A stretch of 5,686 nt of DNA from Methylothermaceae bacterium (GCA_027024125.1 JALVSV010000523.1:1004-6689); one strand, 5' to 3'; positions 1-5,380 are shown, numbered from the stretch's first letter. The notes: generated from the letters alone by a model not told the origin. Numbers and translations are program-made.

Positions 1-1027
1 GGGTAATGCCGACCGGTTTGGGGTCGTGCTCCGCCATGTCGCAGAGCCATTGGCCGAAGACCTCCGTGTAGGTGAGCCCTTTGCTTGGGGGCTTGTTCAT
101 GGTGTCCTTACGGGGATCGAAAGGTGATACGCCGTGATAGGTGACCGGGTCTCTCTCGGCAGGCAGATACCCCTTGCCCTTTTTGGTGATGACATGTAAG
201 AGTTGCGGCCCGGTAAGTTCGCGGATGTTATGCAGGGTGTTCAGCAGGGTTTCCAGATCGTGGCCATCGATGGGGCCGATGTAATTGAACCCCAGTTCCT
301 CGAACAGCGTGCCCGGAGCCACCATTCCCTTGACGTGTTCTTCGGCGCGCCGGGCGATTTCCCACACTTCCGGCACTCGTTGGAAGATCTGTTTGCTGCC
401 TTCTCGAACCGTGGTATACAATTTGCTGGAAAGAATCTTGGCCAGATAGTTGGTCATTGCTCCCACGTTGGGAGAGATGGACATTTCGTTGTCGTTTAGA
501 ATGACCAGGAGATTCGCATCCAGGGATCCCGCGTGATTGAGCGCCTCGAATGCCTGTCCTCCGGTCAGTCCGCCGTCGCCAATGATGGCCACCGAGCGTT
601 GATCGCGATCAGACAGTGAAGCTGCAATGGCCATTCCCAGGGCCGCTGATATCGACGTGCTGGAATGACCCACACCAAAAGCGTCGTAGGGGCTTTCGCT
701 CCGTTTCGGGAAGGGGGTCAACCCCCCACGTTTGCGTATCGTAGGGAGCTGTTCCCGCCGTCCGGTGAGGATCTTGTGGGGATAGGCCTGATGACCCACA
801 TCCCAGATCAGACGGTCGTGAGGTGTGTTGTAGATATAATGAAGGGCGATGGTCAGTTCCACCGTGCCCAGCCCTGCCGCCAGGTGTCCACCCGATCTGC
901 TGACGCTTTCCAACAGGTAATGACGAACTTCCTCAGCGATTTTGGGCAGTTCCTTTTTATCCAGTTGGCGCAGATCTTCCGGGGAATTGATTTGGTTGAG
1001 TAAAGGGTAACGTGTTTGATCGATCAT
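1..1027 (-). CDS. dxs: 1-deoxy-D-xylulose-5-phosphate synthase, N-terminal part (gene runs off the left edge)
   Basis: Dxs condenses pyruvate and glyceraldehyde 3-phosphate, using thiamine diphosphate, to make DXP, the first step of the cytosolic MEP isoprenoid pathway. Translating the minus strand from the ATG at 1027 gives 342 codons with no stop before the edge; the family is about 620 residues, so just over half is present. Visible landmarks: [17 protein letters not shown] with the conserved His at residue 48, [18 protein letters not shown] at 75-91, VGHSSTSIS at 119-127, the ThDP/Mg motif GDGG at 150-153 closing with NDNEMSIS at 178-185, and [20 protein letters not shown] at 238-257. The central and C-terminal transketolase domains lie outside the window. 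The start fits the E. coli N-terminus, although no clear Shine-Dalgarno precedes it. Oddity: the usual GDGA(M/I)TAGM reads GDGGLTGGQ here. Identity is certain from memory of the family; function is expected to be normal. Confidence 0.97.
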   Translation of the reverse strand, partial: MIDQTRYPLLNQINSPEDLRQLDKKELPKIAEEVRHYLLESVSRSGGHLAAGLGTVELTIALHYIYNTPHDRLIWDVGHQAYPHKILTGRREQLPTIRKRGGLTPFPKRSESPYDAFGVGHSSTSISAALGMAIAASLSDRDQRSVAIIGDGGLTGGQAFEALNHAGSLDANLLVILNDNEMSISPNVGAMTNYLAKILSSKLYTTVREGSKQIFQRVPEVWEIARRAEEHVKGMVAPGTLFEELGFNYIGPIDGHDLETLLNTLHNIRELTGPQLLHVITKKGKGYLPAERDPVTYHGVSPFDPRKDTMNKPPSKGLTYTEVFGQWLCDMAEHDPKPVGIT

Positions 1028-1080
1028 AAGACTTGCTGTTGGGCGGTCGGGGATTGGCTAATTTGACACTGACTGTGGCC

Positions 1081-1109
1081 ATTATCCAACGCACCTGAGT
1101 GGGGCGCAA
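1081..1109 (-). promoter_or_regulatory. putative sigma70 promoter for dxs
   Basis: On the minus strand TTGCGC (1109-1104) is followed after exactly 17 bp by GATAAT (1086-1081), a 3/6 and a 5/6 match to the consensus hexamers. It would start transcription near 1074, giving a leader of about 47 nt before the dxs ATG. It lies in the 130-bp gap between dxs and the small upstream gene, which points to dxs having its own promoter even if there is readthrough. This is a by-eye match only. Confidence 0.35.
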
Positions 1110-1157
1110 GGGTTTATCTTATTGTGGATTCAAATGATGGCCAGGTAAAGCCCCGGG

Positions 1158-1340
1158 TCAGGGATTGTTTCTCCGTTCCAGGGTGATGCCCAGAATTTCG
1201 AGGGCGATGGCGATCAGGATCATGATGACCCCGGACCAAACCTCGGGGGCCAGCCACAGCATAAGTGCGCCGACAATGATGAGTGTACTGCCCAGGATGC
1301 GCCTGTGTAAGGTACGCTTCAGCATCAGATCCCTACCCAT
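1158..1340 (-). CDS. small two-helix membrane protein of unknown function
   Basis: I do not recognise this gene by name. The 60-residue product has a basic N-terminus (KRTLHRRI), then two hydrophobic stretches, about residues 15-31 and 34-53, separated by the short turn APEVWSG, and a charged end (LERRNNP). This suggests a hairpin in the inner membrane with both ends in the cytoplasm (positive-inside rule). The first ATG (1340) has no ribosome binding site; a second in-frame ATG at 1325 is preceded by GGTAGGGA, so the real product may be 55 residues starting MLKRTLHRR. It lies upstream of dxs on the same strand, 130 bp away, and is divergent from the helical-protein gene. Coding is supported by its clean membrane-hairpin pattern, but small size keeps confidence moderate. 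I have an impression of similar short proteins in other Proteobacteria, but cannot verify it here. Confidence 0.6.
   Translation of the reverse strand: MGRDLMLKRTLHRRILGSTLIIVGALMLWLAPEVWSGVIMILIAIALEILGITLERRNNP
1330..1337 (-). promoter_or_regulatory. ribosome binding site favouring the internal start at 1325
   Basis: On the minus strand the sequence GGTAGGGA precedes ATG at 1325 with a 4-6 nt gap, depending on register. The upstream ATG at 1340 is preceded by CCACACGAA, which has no purine-rich anti-16S match. This favours a 55-residue form of the small membrane protein over the 60-residue form. Confidence 0.4.
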
Positions 1341-1463
1341 TTCGTGTGGAAAAAAACATTCTACCCTGTTTCGCCCAGGTCGCCAGCATAATCGATTACT
1401 TGCAGTTTGTTGGGCTTTTCGCGACTATTTAGCAGACTTAACTAAAATGACAGGAGTGGGACA

Positions 1464-2195
1464 ATGAGCAAAGAGAATTCTCAGGGACCTGAAGCCGATA
1501 AAACGGCCGAACACCAAGAGGACCGAACAACTCAAGAGGCGATCGAACAACTCCAATCCTCCGTACAGGAAGCGGTTGAAAGTTCTGAAGATGTACAGGA
1601 GAAGATCCGTCGATTGACTGTGGATGCTTTGGCCGAAGGGAAACTCGATACTGAGGAAATCAGGTCGGTCATCAAGGCGGTGATTGAGGGGGCCAGTACA
1701 GGAATCGAGAAACACGGGCCTCATGCCCGCCAAGCCCTGGAAGAGGCCATGCGGGGTCTTGAAGAGGGGTTGATCAAGGCAGCCGAAGCATCGAAACTGG
1801 CCCTGGAAGAGGCTGCCAGCAGGGCGGAAGAATTTGCCGAGCAGGATGTGAAACAAGCGTTCGACCAGTTGGTCGAATTGGAAAAAATGTATGTGGAGAC
1901 CTTGACCGAGGTGGCTCGTAAAGGGGGGGAACAGGCCAATCAGATTCTTGAGGATTTGGCTACTCACGCCAGAAACAGCGGAACAGCAGTCGGGGAATAC
2001 ATGTCCGAAGTCATGACCACGTTACCTGGTAAGTTGCAGGAAGCAGGTGAGTGGGGGCTCAAGGCGGGGATAGAGACCACCCGCTCTGCTGGTGCGCAAC
2101 TTGCCTCCATTGCCAGTGGCTTTTTGGCGGGAATCGCCGAGGCTTTGGAAAAACAGTCGAAGAAACTCAAGCAGGACGAGACCGATCAAGGTTGA
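1464..2195 (+). CDS. all-helical, coiled-coil-like protein of unknown function (phasin-like appearance)
   Basis: The 243-residue product is rich in Glu, Ala, Gln and Lys, has no cysteine, and reads as consecutive amphipathic helices: about 22-46, 48-58, 62-76 and a long stretch 84-160. A less charged end at about 207-228 (AGAQLASIASGFLAGIAEAL) could contact a membrane or a partner. There is no signal peptide. It resembles proteins filed under unknown-function families such as DUF6781 and superficially phasins, which coat polyhydroxyalkanoate granules; this assignment is from memory and uncertain. The start is well supported by CAGGAG eight bases before the ATG. The stop TGA overlaps the ATG of the downstream ABC1-family gene by one base (TGATG), so the two proteins are almost certainly translationally coupled and probably work together, for example with this one as a structural or regulatory partner of the kinase-like protein. 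No sign of transfer or damage is visible. Confidence 0.9.
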   Translation: MSKENSQGPEADKTAEHQEDRTTQEAIEQLQSSVQEAVESSEDVQEKIRRLTVDALAEGKLDTEEIRSVIKAVIEGASTGIEKHGPHARQALEEAMRGLEEGLIKAAEASKLALEEAASRAEEFAEQDVKQAFDQLVELEKMYVETLTEVARKGGEQANQILEDLATHARNSGTAVGEYMSEVMTTLPGKLQEAGEWGLKAGIETTRSAGAQLASIASGFLAGIAEALEKQSKKLKQDETDQG

Positions 2196-3892
2196 TGTTG
2201 TGGGAAGCCATCAGCGCCGTCCATGATCTCGGTCGGGTATACGATCTGGCGGTCATTCTGGTGCGCTATGGCTTTGCCGGATTCGTGCGCCGGATCGGTT
2301 TGGCTCATGCCTTCGAGCAGGCGGGCAGGGCACTGCATCTCAAGGGAGTAGAGGAGCTGGTGCAGCTCAATACCCCCCAGCGGATACGCCGCTCGCTGGA
2401 GGAAATGGGGCCCACATTCATCAAGTTGGGACAGATTCTTGCCACCAGGGTGGATCTGTTCCCACCGGACTGGATAGCCGAATTTGAAAAACTGCAGGAC
2501 CAGGTGCCCCCATTGCCTTTCGAGCGTCTGCAGGCGCAGCTCGAGAAGGATCTGGGTGCTCCGGTAGACAAAGTATTCGCCGAATTCAACCGCGAAGCGC
2601 TTGCTGCGGCATCCATCGCCCAGGTCCACCGTGCCAGGTTGTTCAGTGGTGAGCAGGTCATTATCAAGATACGCCGCCCCGGGATCACCGAAATCGTCGA
2701 GGCCGATCTCAGGCTGCTGGAGCGTCTTGCCCGTATCGTCGAAAGCGAGATCAAGGAGTTGCGACGCTATCGTCCGGTGGAGATTGTGCATCAGTTTGCT
2801 TTTTCCCTGCGGCGCGAGATGGACCTCGAAAACGAAGCACGCAACGCCGAACGTATGGCTGGCAATTTCGCCAGCAATCCATGGATCGTGGTGCCCATGA
2901 TGTACTGGGAATGGTGCTGCGAGCGTCTCAATGTGCAGGAATACATCGATGGAATCCCGGCACGCAAACTGCAACTGGCCGAGGCTGCTGGCCTCAATCG
3001 CAAGATTCTGGCTCGACGCGGTTGTGATGCGGTGCTCAAGATGATCCTCATCGATGGTTTCTTTCATGCCGATCCTCATCCTGGCAATCTGATCTTCCTT
3101 CCAGGAAACCGGATCGCTTTCATCGATTTCGGCATGGTGGGCCGTCTCTCTGAATCGCGTCGTTATCAAATCGTGGATTTGCTGGCAGCGGTGATCGATC
3201 GCGATGCCAAAACGGCGGTCACTGTGTTGCTCGATTGGGCTGGCGATGTCCATGTTGACGTGGATGCCTTGCTCATCGATGTGGATATTTTCATCGACAC
3301 CTATCATGGGTTGCCCCTCAAACAGCTTAAGATAGCCAACATCCTCATTGACCTGACAACCCTGATGCGAAGTTACCAGTTGGTATTGCCACCGGATCTG
3401 GCACTCCTGTTCAAGGCGCTCTTGACCCTGGATGGCATGGGGCGTCAGGTGGACCCTGATTTCGACCTGATCGTAGCCGCGACGCCTCATGTACGCCGTG
3501 CGCTGTTTAACCGTTATCGTCCCGATATCTTATTCAAGCGTGGTTGGCGGACTGCCAGCGAGATGCTGGACGTTCTGGCTGCGTTTCCCTATGACATGCG
3601 GCGATTGATCAAGGCGCTCAAAGCCGGCACCCTGCGGTTCAATGTGGATGTCAGCCAGCTTGGCTATTTTGGTTGGATTATCGATCGGGCAGCCAGCCGT
3701 CTGGCCGTAGGGATGGTGACCTCGTCACTCATCATCGGCTCGGCAATCGTCATGACCGTGCCCGGAGGCCCCACCCTTTGGGGCCTGCCAATGCTTGGGG
3801 TGTTGGGTTTTGGGGGGGCTGCGATCGGGGGGGTGTGGCTGCTGATTTCGATCTGGCGCGGTGGCCACCTTCCCCATGGAGAGGAAGAATAA
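2195..3892 (+). CDS. UbiB/AarF (ABC1)-family atypical protein-kinase-like membrane protein
   Basis: The ABC1/ADCK/UbiB family are atypical kinase-like ATPases tied to ubiquinone synthesis and membrane lipid homeostasis. The 565-residue product carries the full signature: family-specific KLGQ at 77-80 after EEMGPTFI, the Ala-rich loop AAASIAQVH at 137-145 replacing the glycine loop, the ATP-site Lys158 in VIIKIRRPG, EMDLENEARN at 208-217, HADPHPGN at 291-298 and the metal-binding DFG at 311-313. Two hydrophobic helices at about 503-521 and 530-553 anchor the C-terminus in the inner membrane, as in UbiB. The reading frame is open back to 2051, but the true start is the ATG at 2195: upstream residues are an out-of-frame reading of the preceding gene, and the TGATG overlap marks coupling. 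A weak AAGG lies three bases before it. It has DFGMVG where E. coli UbiB has DCGIVG, and no ubiE/ubiJ is adjacent, so it is more likely an AarF-type paralogue than the biosynthetic UbiB itself. All key residues look intact. Confidence 0.95.
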   Translation: MLWEAISAVHDLGRVYDLAVILVRYGFAGFVRRIGLAHAFEQAGRALHLKGVEELVQLNTPQRIRRSLEEMGPTFIKLGQILATRVDLFPPDWIAEFEKLQDQVPPLPFERLQAQLEKDLGAPVDKVFAEFNREALAAASIAQVHRARLFSGEQVIIKIRRPGITEIVEADLRLLERLARIVESEIKELRRYRPVEIVHQFAFSLRREMDLENEARNAERMAGNFASNPWIVVPMMYWEWCCERLNVQEYIDGIPARKLQLAEAAGLNRKILARRGCDAVLKMILIDGFFHADPHPGNLIFLPGNRIAFIDFGMVGRLSESRRYQIVDLLAAVIDRDAKTAVTVLLDWAGDVHVDVDALLIDVDIFIDTYHGLPLKQLKIANILIDLTTLMRSYQLVLPPDLALLFKALLTLDGMGRQVDPDFDLIVAATPHVRRALFNRYRPDILFKRGWRTASEMLDVLAAFPYDMRRLIKALKAGTLRFNVDVSQLGYFGWIIDRAASRLAVGMVTSSLIIGSAIVMTVPGGPTLWGLPMLGVLGFGGAAIGGVWLLISIWRGGHLPHGEEE

Positions 3893-3920
3893 ATGAACCC
3901 GGCTGGCGCCGGGTTCATTT
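3891..3920. terminator. bidirectional intrinsic terminator
   Basis: A perfect 13-bp inverted repeat, AAATGAACCCGGC (3891-3903) and GCCGGGTTCATTT (3908-3920), encloses a 4-nt loop TGGC. The A/T-rich base of the stem gives a short U run in transcripts from either strand. It begins inside the stop codon of the ABC1-family gene and ends 19 bp before the stop of the convergent membrane-protein gene, so it should end both transcripts. Confidence 0.85.
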
Positions 3921-3939
3921 AAGTGGCAGTGTGGAACTC

Positions 3940-4296
3940 TTAACCTGCCAGGTTGTAACCGAATACGGTGGCAGCCAGGATCAGATAACAGATCACCGCC
4001 ACGCCGGCATGTGCCAGGAGCAGGCCCTTCTGTACTTGTCCGGTGGTATGCCTCTTATGGGCCGCCATGACGCCCAGAATGACGATGACCACCACCAGTG
4101 CAATATTGATATAAACGCGTTTGTCGCCTGCCAGGGCGGCACCTATGGCCAGCAGGGCACCCAACACTGCGATTCCTGCATGGGTCAGAACGATGGGTCG
4201 GGAAACCGGGTTGCCTCGAAACAGGTCGTAGGCCATCAATACACCTAACACGGCAACCAAGGTGAAAGCGGCCAGGGAAGAAGTTAGAAGTATCAT
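3940..4296 (-). CDS. four-helix membrane protein of unknown function with internal duplication
   Basis: I do not recognise a named family. The 118-residue product is hydrophobic, with four likely membrane helices at about 4-24, 34-56, 62-80 and 91-113 and short charged links (DLFRGNPVSR, AGDKR, KRHTTGQVQK). Residues 17-55 align without gaps to 74-112 (offset 57): LGV...A, V, L.HAG.AV and one more Leu are shared, 12 of 39 identical, so it seems to be a duplicated two-helix unit. A histidine sits at the same place in each half (His39, His96), just inside the second helix. The start is firm: GGAGGA lies 8 bases before the ATG at 4296. It is convergent with the ABC1-family gene and shares its terminator. 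A further ORF on the same strand ends across its ATG, but that ORF runs through a repeat element and is not accepted. Role unknown; metal or haem binding by the paired His is only a possibility. Confidence 0.85.
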   Translation of the reverse strand: MILLTSSLAAFTLVAVLGVLMAYDLFRGNPVSRPIVLTHAGIAVLGALLAIGAALAGDKRVYINIALVVVIVILGVMAAHKRHTTGQVQKGLLLAHAGVAVICYLILAATVFGYNLAG

Positions 4297-4342
4297 TGTT
4301 CATATCCTCCGTTAGCAGAAAGCCAATCATTATTTTCTGACT

Positions 4343-4392
4343 GCATCATGACGATGCGCTTTAGAGTATACCCTTGTAATTCTGGTTGTTTT
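4343..4392 (-). promoter_or_regulatory. possible promoter and start-site palindrome for the four-helix membrane gene
   Basis: On the minus strand TATACT (4370-4365) is a 5/6 match to a -10 box, with a weak -35 candidate AAAACA (4392-4387) 16 bp upstream. Transcription would start near 4358, leaving a leader of about 60 nt. Immediately at or after that point lies an inverted repeat, GCATC (4343-4347) and GATGC (4353-4357), which could be an operator or a 5' hairpin. By-eye match, no stronger evidence. Confidence 0.25.
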
Positions 4393-4478
4393 AGCCGAAC
4401 AAGTATCGATTCCCCCAGGGCTCCGTCATCTATTCGGTCCCGGGGCAGGTGATCTGCTTCGAAAAACGCCGTGAATAC

Positions 4479-4510
4479 TTTCTTGCTACGCAGTCCTGCT
4501 GCGCAAGAAA
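4479..4510. repeat. imperfect hairpin inside the MITE-like element
   Basis: TTTCTTGC (4479-4486) pairs with GCAAGAAA (4503-4510), and an inner GCAG (4490-4493) pairs with CTGC (4499-4502), leaving a TAC bulge on one side and a 5-nt loop. There is no U tract beyond the stem, so it does not look like an ordinary terminator. Confidence 0.6.
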
Positions 4511-4550
4511 GCCCTGCCCAAACATCCCTGTCCGGGCGCTCGCCAAGCTG

Positions 4551-4577
4551 CGAAAGTCCACCGGACTTTCGGTCCGG
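4551..4577. repeat. two overlapping, mutually exclusive hairpins
   Basis: CGAAAGTCC (4551-4559) pairs perfectly with GGACTTTCG (4563-4571) around a 3-nt loop. The shared middle can instead form CCGGAC (4561-4566) with GTCCGG (4572-4577) around TTTCG. The two stems cannot form together on one strand, a switch-like arrangement that may be just palindrome-rich repeat DNA. Confidence 0.55.
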
Positions 4578-4596
4578 CTCGCCCTTGTAGGCTCCA

Positions 4597-4616
4597 CGCC
4601 GGCCTCCCTGCCGGCG
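4597..4616. repeat. GC-rich 7-bp hairpin
   Basis: CGCCGGC (4597-4603) and GCCGGCG (4610-4616) form a perfect 7-bp stem around CTCCCT. It lies just inside the right terminal inverted repeat of the MITE-like element and is followed on the plus strand by AGGCTTTAG, which lacks a real U run. Confidence 0.55.
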
Positions 4617-4696
4617 AGGCTTTAGAAGCAGACCACCCGCCCCTTTACTCAATCCCTTAAGTGTTTAGATGACGTAGTCCTGTCGATTCCACCTAT

Positions 4697-4731
4697 TTCA
4701 ATTGAATTTGTAAGGGAAAAAGGTTTAGACT
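4697..4731 (+). promoter_or_regulatory. possible promoter region of the copper-storage gene with a perfect palindrome
   Basis: The 10-bp perfect palindrome TTCAATTGAA (4697-4706) overlaps TTGAAT (4702-4707), a candidate -35 box. After 18 bp there is TAGACT (4726-4731), a weak -10. The start would then be near 4738, with a leader of about 30 nt. I see no clear CueR-type (ACCTTCC-GGAAGG) dyad, so copper control is not shown by the sequence. Candidate only. Confidence 0.25.
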
Positions 4732-4766
4732 GCAAATGACCTCAACAATATGAGAGGAGGTGTGCC

Positions 4767-5117
4767 ATGACTTTAGATGAATGTATCCAACACTGCCTGC
4801 AGTGTGCCATGGATTGCGAGATCTGCCTGGACAAGATGCTGGAGATCTATATGAGTGGGGAGTCTGGTTGTTGTGGAGGACAGCAGCATGCCCACAGTGA
4901 ATGTCCCCGTTGCTGTCGCGAATGTCTGGAGGTCTGTCTGATGTGTGCCCAGGCCATGGCCCGGGGCAGCCGCTGGACCAAAGATATCTGTCGTTTATGC
5001 GCAGATATCTGTGAATGGTGTGCGGAAGAATGTGACAAACATGCTCACGATCATTGCAAGAAATGTGCTGAAAGCTGCCGCAAGTGCGCAGAAAGCTGCC
5101 GGCAGATGGCGGCCTGA
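4767..5117 (+). CDS. cytosolic-type, very cysteine-rich copper storage protein (Csp, DUF326-like four-helix bundle)
   Basis: Csp proteins are four-helix bundles that bind many Cu(I) ions through cysteines lining the core. This 116-residue product has 23 cysteines in heptad-like C-x2/3-C spacing on four helices: 6, 10, 13, 17, 20; 46, 49, 50, 53, 57, 60; 75, 78, 82, 85, 89; and 97, 100, 104, 107, 111. Another pair, Cys35-Cys36, sits in the loop between helices 1 and 2. Helix 1 begins almost at the initiator Met, with no Tat or Sec signal, so it should stay in the cytosol like Csp3 and not be exported like Csp1. His motifs occur in loop 1-2 (HAH, 41-43) and before helix 4 (HAHDH, 92-96). The ATG at 4767 is preceded by a strong AGAGGAGGT. 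It seems monocistronic: no copper ATPase, chaperone or oxidase is nearby. The MITE-like element lies 120 bp upstream. Family assignment is confident; metal content is inferred. Confidence 0.93.
   Translation: MTLDECIQHCLQCAMDCEICLDKMLEIYMSGESGCCGGQQHAHSECPRCCRECLEVCLMCAQAMARGSRWTKDICRLCADICEWCAEECDKHAHDHCKKCAESCRKCAESCRQMAA
5061..5102 (+). repeat. 21-bp tandem duplication encoding one heptad of Csp helix 4
   Basis: Two adjacent 21-bp units (5061-5081 and 5082-5102) differ at only a few positions and encode KCAESCR twice in a row, each unit adding two cysteines. A unit length of exactly seven codons matches a helical heptad, which suggests local duplication as the way helix 4 was lengthened. 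Confidence 0.75.
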
Positions 5118-5168
5118 TTACAACTGATTCATTGAACGATTAGCCTGTAAGGTTTCAACAGCTCTGTC

Positions 5169-5287
5169 CAATTGCAAGTGGTTTGGGGATTCTGTCCGCA
5201 GGTGTCGTCAGCTGGGAATCTGCCTTCAACCCCCCATTAAGGGGTTTACGGCGTATTGAGGACAGAATTCCCGAACCACACAAGTTG
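5169..5287 (+). repeat. 119-bp long-arm inverted repeat; structured RNA or MITE-like element
   Basis: The left arm 5179-5197 (TGGTTTGGGGATTCTGTCC) equals the reverse complement of 5260-5278 at 17 of 19 positions, and both differences become G-U pairs in plus-strand RNA, so all 19 positions pair. The stem extends outward past a small internal loop through CAATTG (5169-5174) with CAAGTTG (5281-5287). The 62-nt interior holds AACCCC/GGGGTT (5228-5233 with 5241-5246) and a GCAG/CTGC pair (5198-5201 with 5220-5223). It lies 51 bp after the copper-storage gene stop, in its 3' region. It has no U tract of its own and no open reading frame of note. It may be an mRNA 3' structure, a small RNA, or the relic of a mobile element. 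Confidence 0.6.
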
Positions 5288-5315
5288 CTTCAAATTCAGG
5301 GGAGAATTGGACGAT

Positions 5316-5344
5316 AAAAAAAGCGGCCTTGTCGGCCGCCTTTT
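5316..5344 (-). terminator. strong intrinsic terminator of the yccA-like gene
   Basis: On the minus strand GCGGCC (5339-5334), loop GACAA and GGCCGC (5328-5323) are followed by seven consecutive U residues (5322-5316). It sits 36 bp beyond the stop of the yccA-like gene. On the plus strand the same stem is followed by CTTTTG, so it may also stop transcripts coming from the copper-storage gene. Confidence 0.88.
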
Positions 5345-5380
5345 GTCCCGTGTGGAAGGAAATTCCATCCAGCAAAAGGA

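Larger units (their letters stand above)
4442..4643. repeat. 202-bp MITE-like element with 23-bp imperfect terminal inverted repeats
   Basis: The first 23 bases (4442-4464, beginning GGGGCAGGTGATCTGCTTC) match the reverse complement of 4621-4643 (beginning GGGGCGGGTGGTCTGCTTC) at 20 of 23 positions, and similarity stops sharply at the outer ends. The interior is packed with palindromes: an imperfect hairpin at 4479-4510 (TTTCTTGC/GCAAGAAA with inner GCAG/CTGC), overlapping hairpins at 4551-4571 and 4561-4577, and a 7-bp stem at 4597-4616. There is no transposase and no obvious target-site duplication. It is therefore a non-autonomous, dispersed-repeat candidate, with some resemblance from memory to intergenic repeats of gammaproteobacterial genomes. 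A minus-strand reading frame stays open through it, but is judged non-coding. Confidence 0.65.

Noticed and set aside
203..1003. Plus-strand frames of 98 and 112 residues over the left end
   Set aside because: Both are antisense to dxs, whose minus-strand translation is continuous and unmistakable for 342 codons.
1077..1142. Inverted pair GGCCATTAT (1077-1085) and ATGATGGCC (1134-1142) around the putative dxs promoter
   Set aside because: Only 8 of 9 positions match over a 48-bp spacer; this can occur by chance and no regulator site is recognisable.
1358..1430. Possible divergent promoters between the small membrane gene and the helical-protein gene
   Set aside because: TAGAAT on the minus strand (1363-1358) is a fair -10 but its -35 is poor, and plus-strand candidates such as TTGCAG at 1400 lack a good -10 at proper spacing. 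Promoters must exist here but cannot be placed with confidence.
1425..1967. 180-residue minus-strand frame opposite the helical protein
   Set aside because: It is rich in Phe, Leu, Arg and Gly, as expected from antisense of Glu/Lys/Gln-rich helical coding sequence, and it would block the well-supported start and Shine-Dalgarno at 1452-1466.
2051..2194. Upstream extension of the ABC1-family gene (48 extra residues)
   Set aside because: This stretch is an out-of-frame reading of the end of the preceding helical-protein gene; the peptide (Cys/His/Trp-rich) has no family likeness, and the ATG at 2195 in TGATG begins where homology is expected.
2186..3490. 434-residue open frame antisense to the ABC1-family gene
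   Set aside because: It is a long shadow frame caused by codon bias of the real gene: the plus-strand product carries all the kinase-family motifs, whereas this one shows no domain pattern.
4293..4652. 119-residue minus-strand reading frame ending across the ATG of the four-helix membrane gene
   Set aside because: More than half of it runs through the palindromic MITE-like element, it has no ribosome binding site that I can see, its Arg/Gly-rich composition changes abruptly at the repeat border, and its 3' part covers the probable promoter and ribosome binding site of the next gene.
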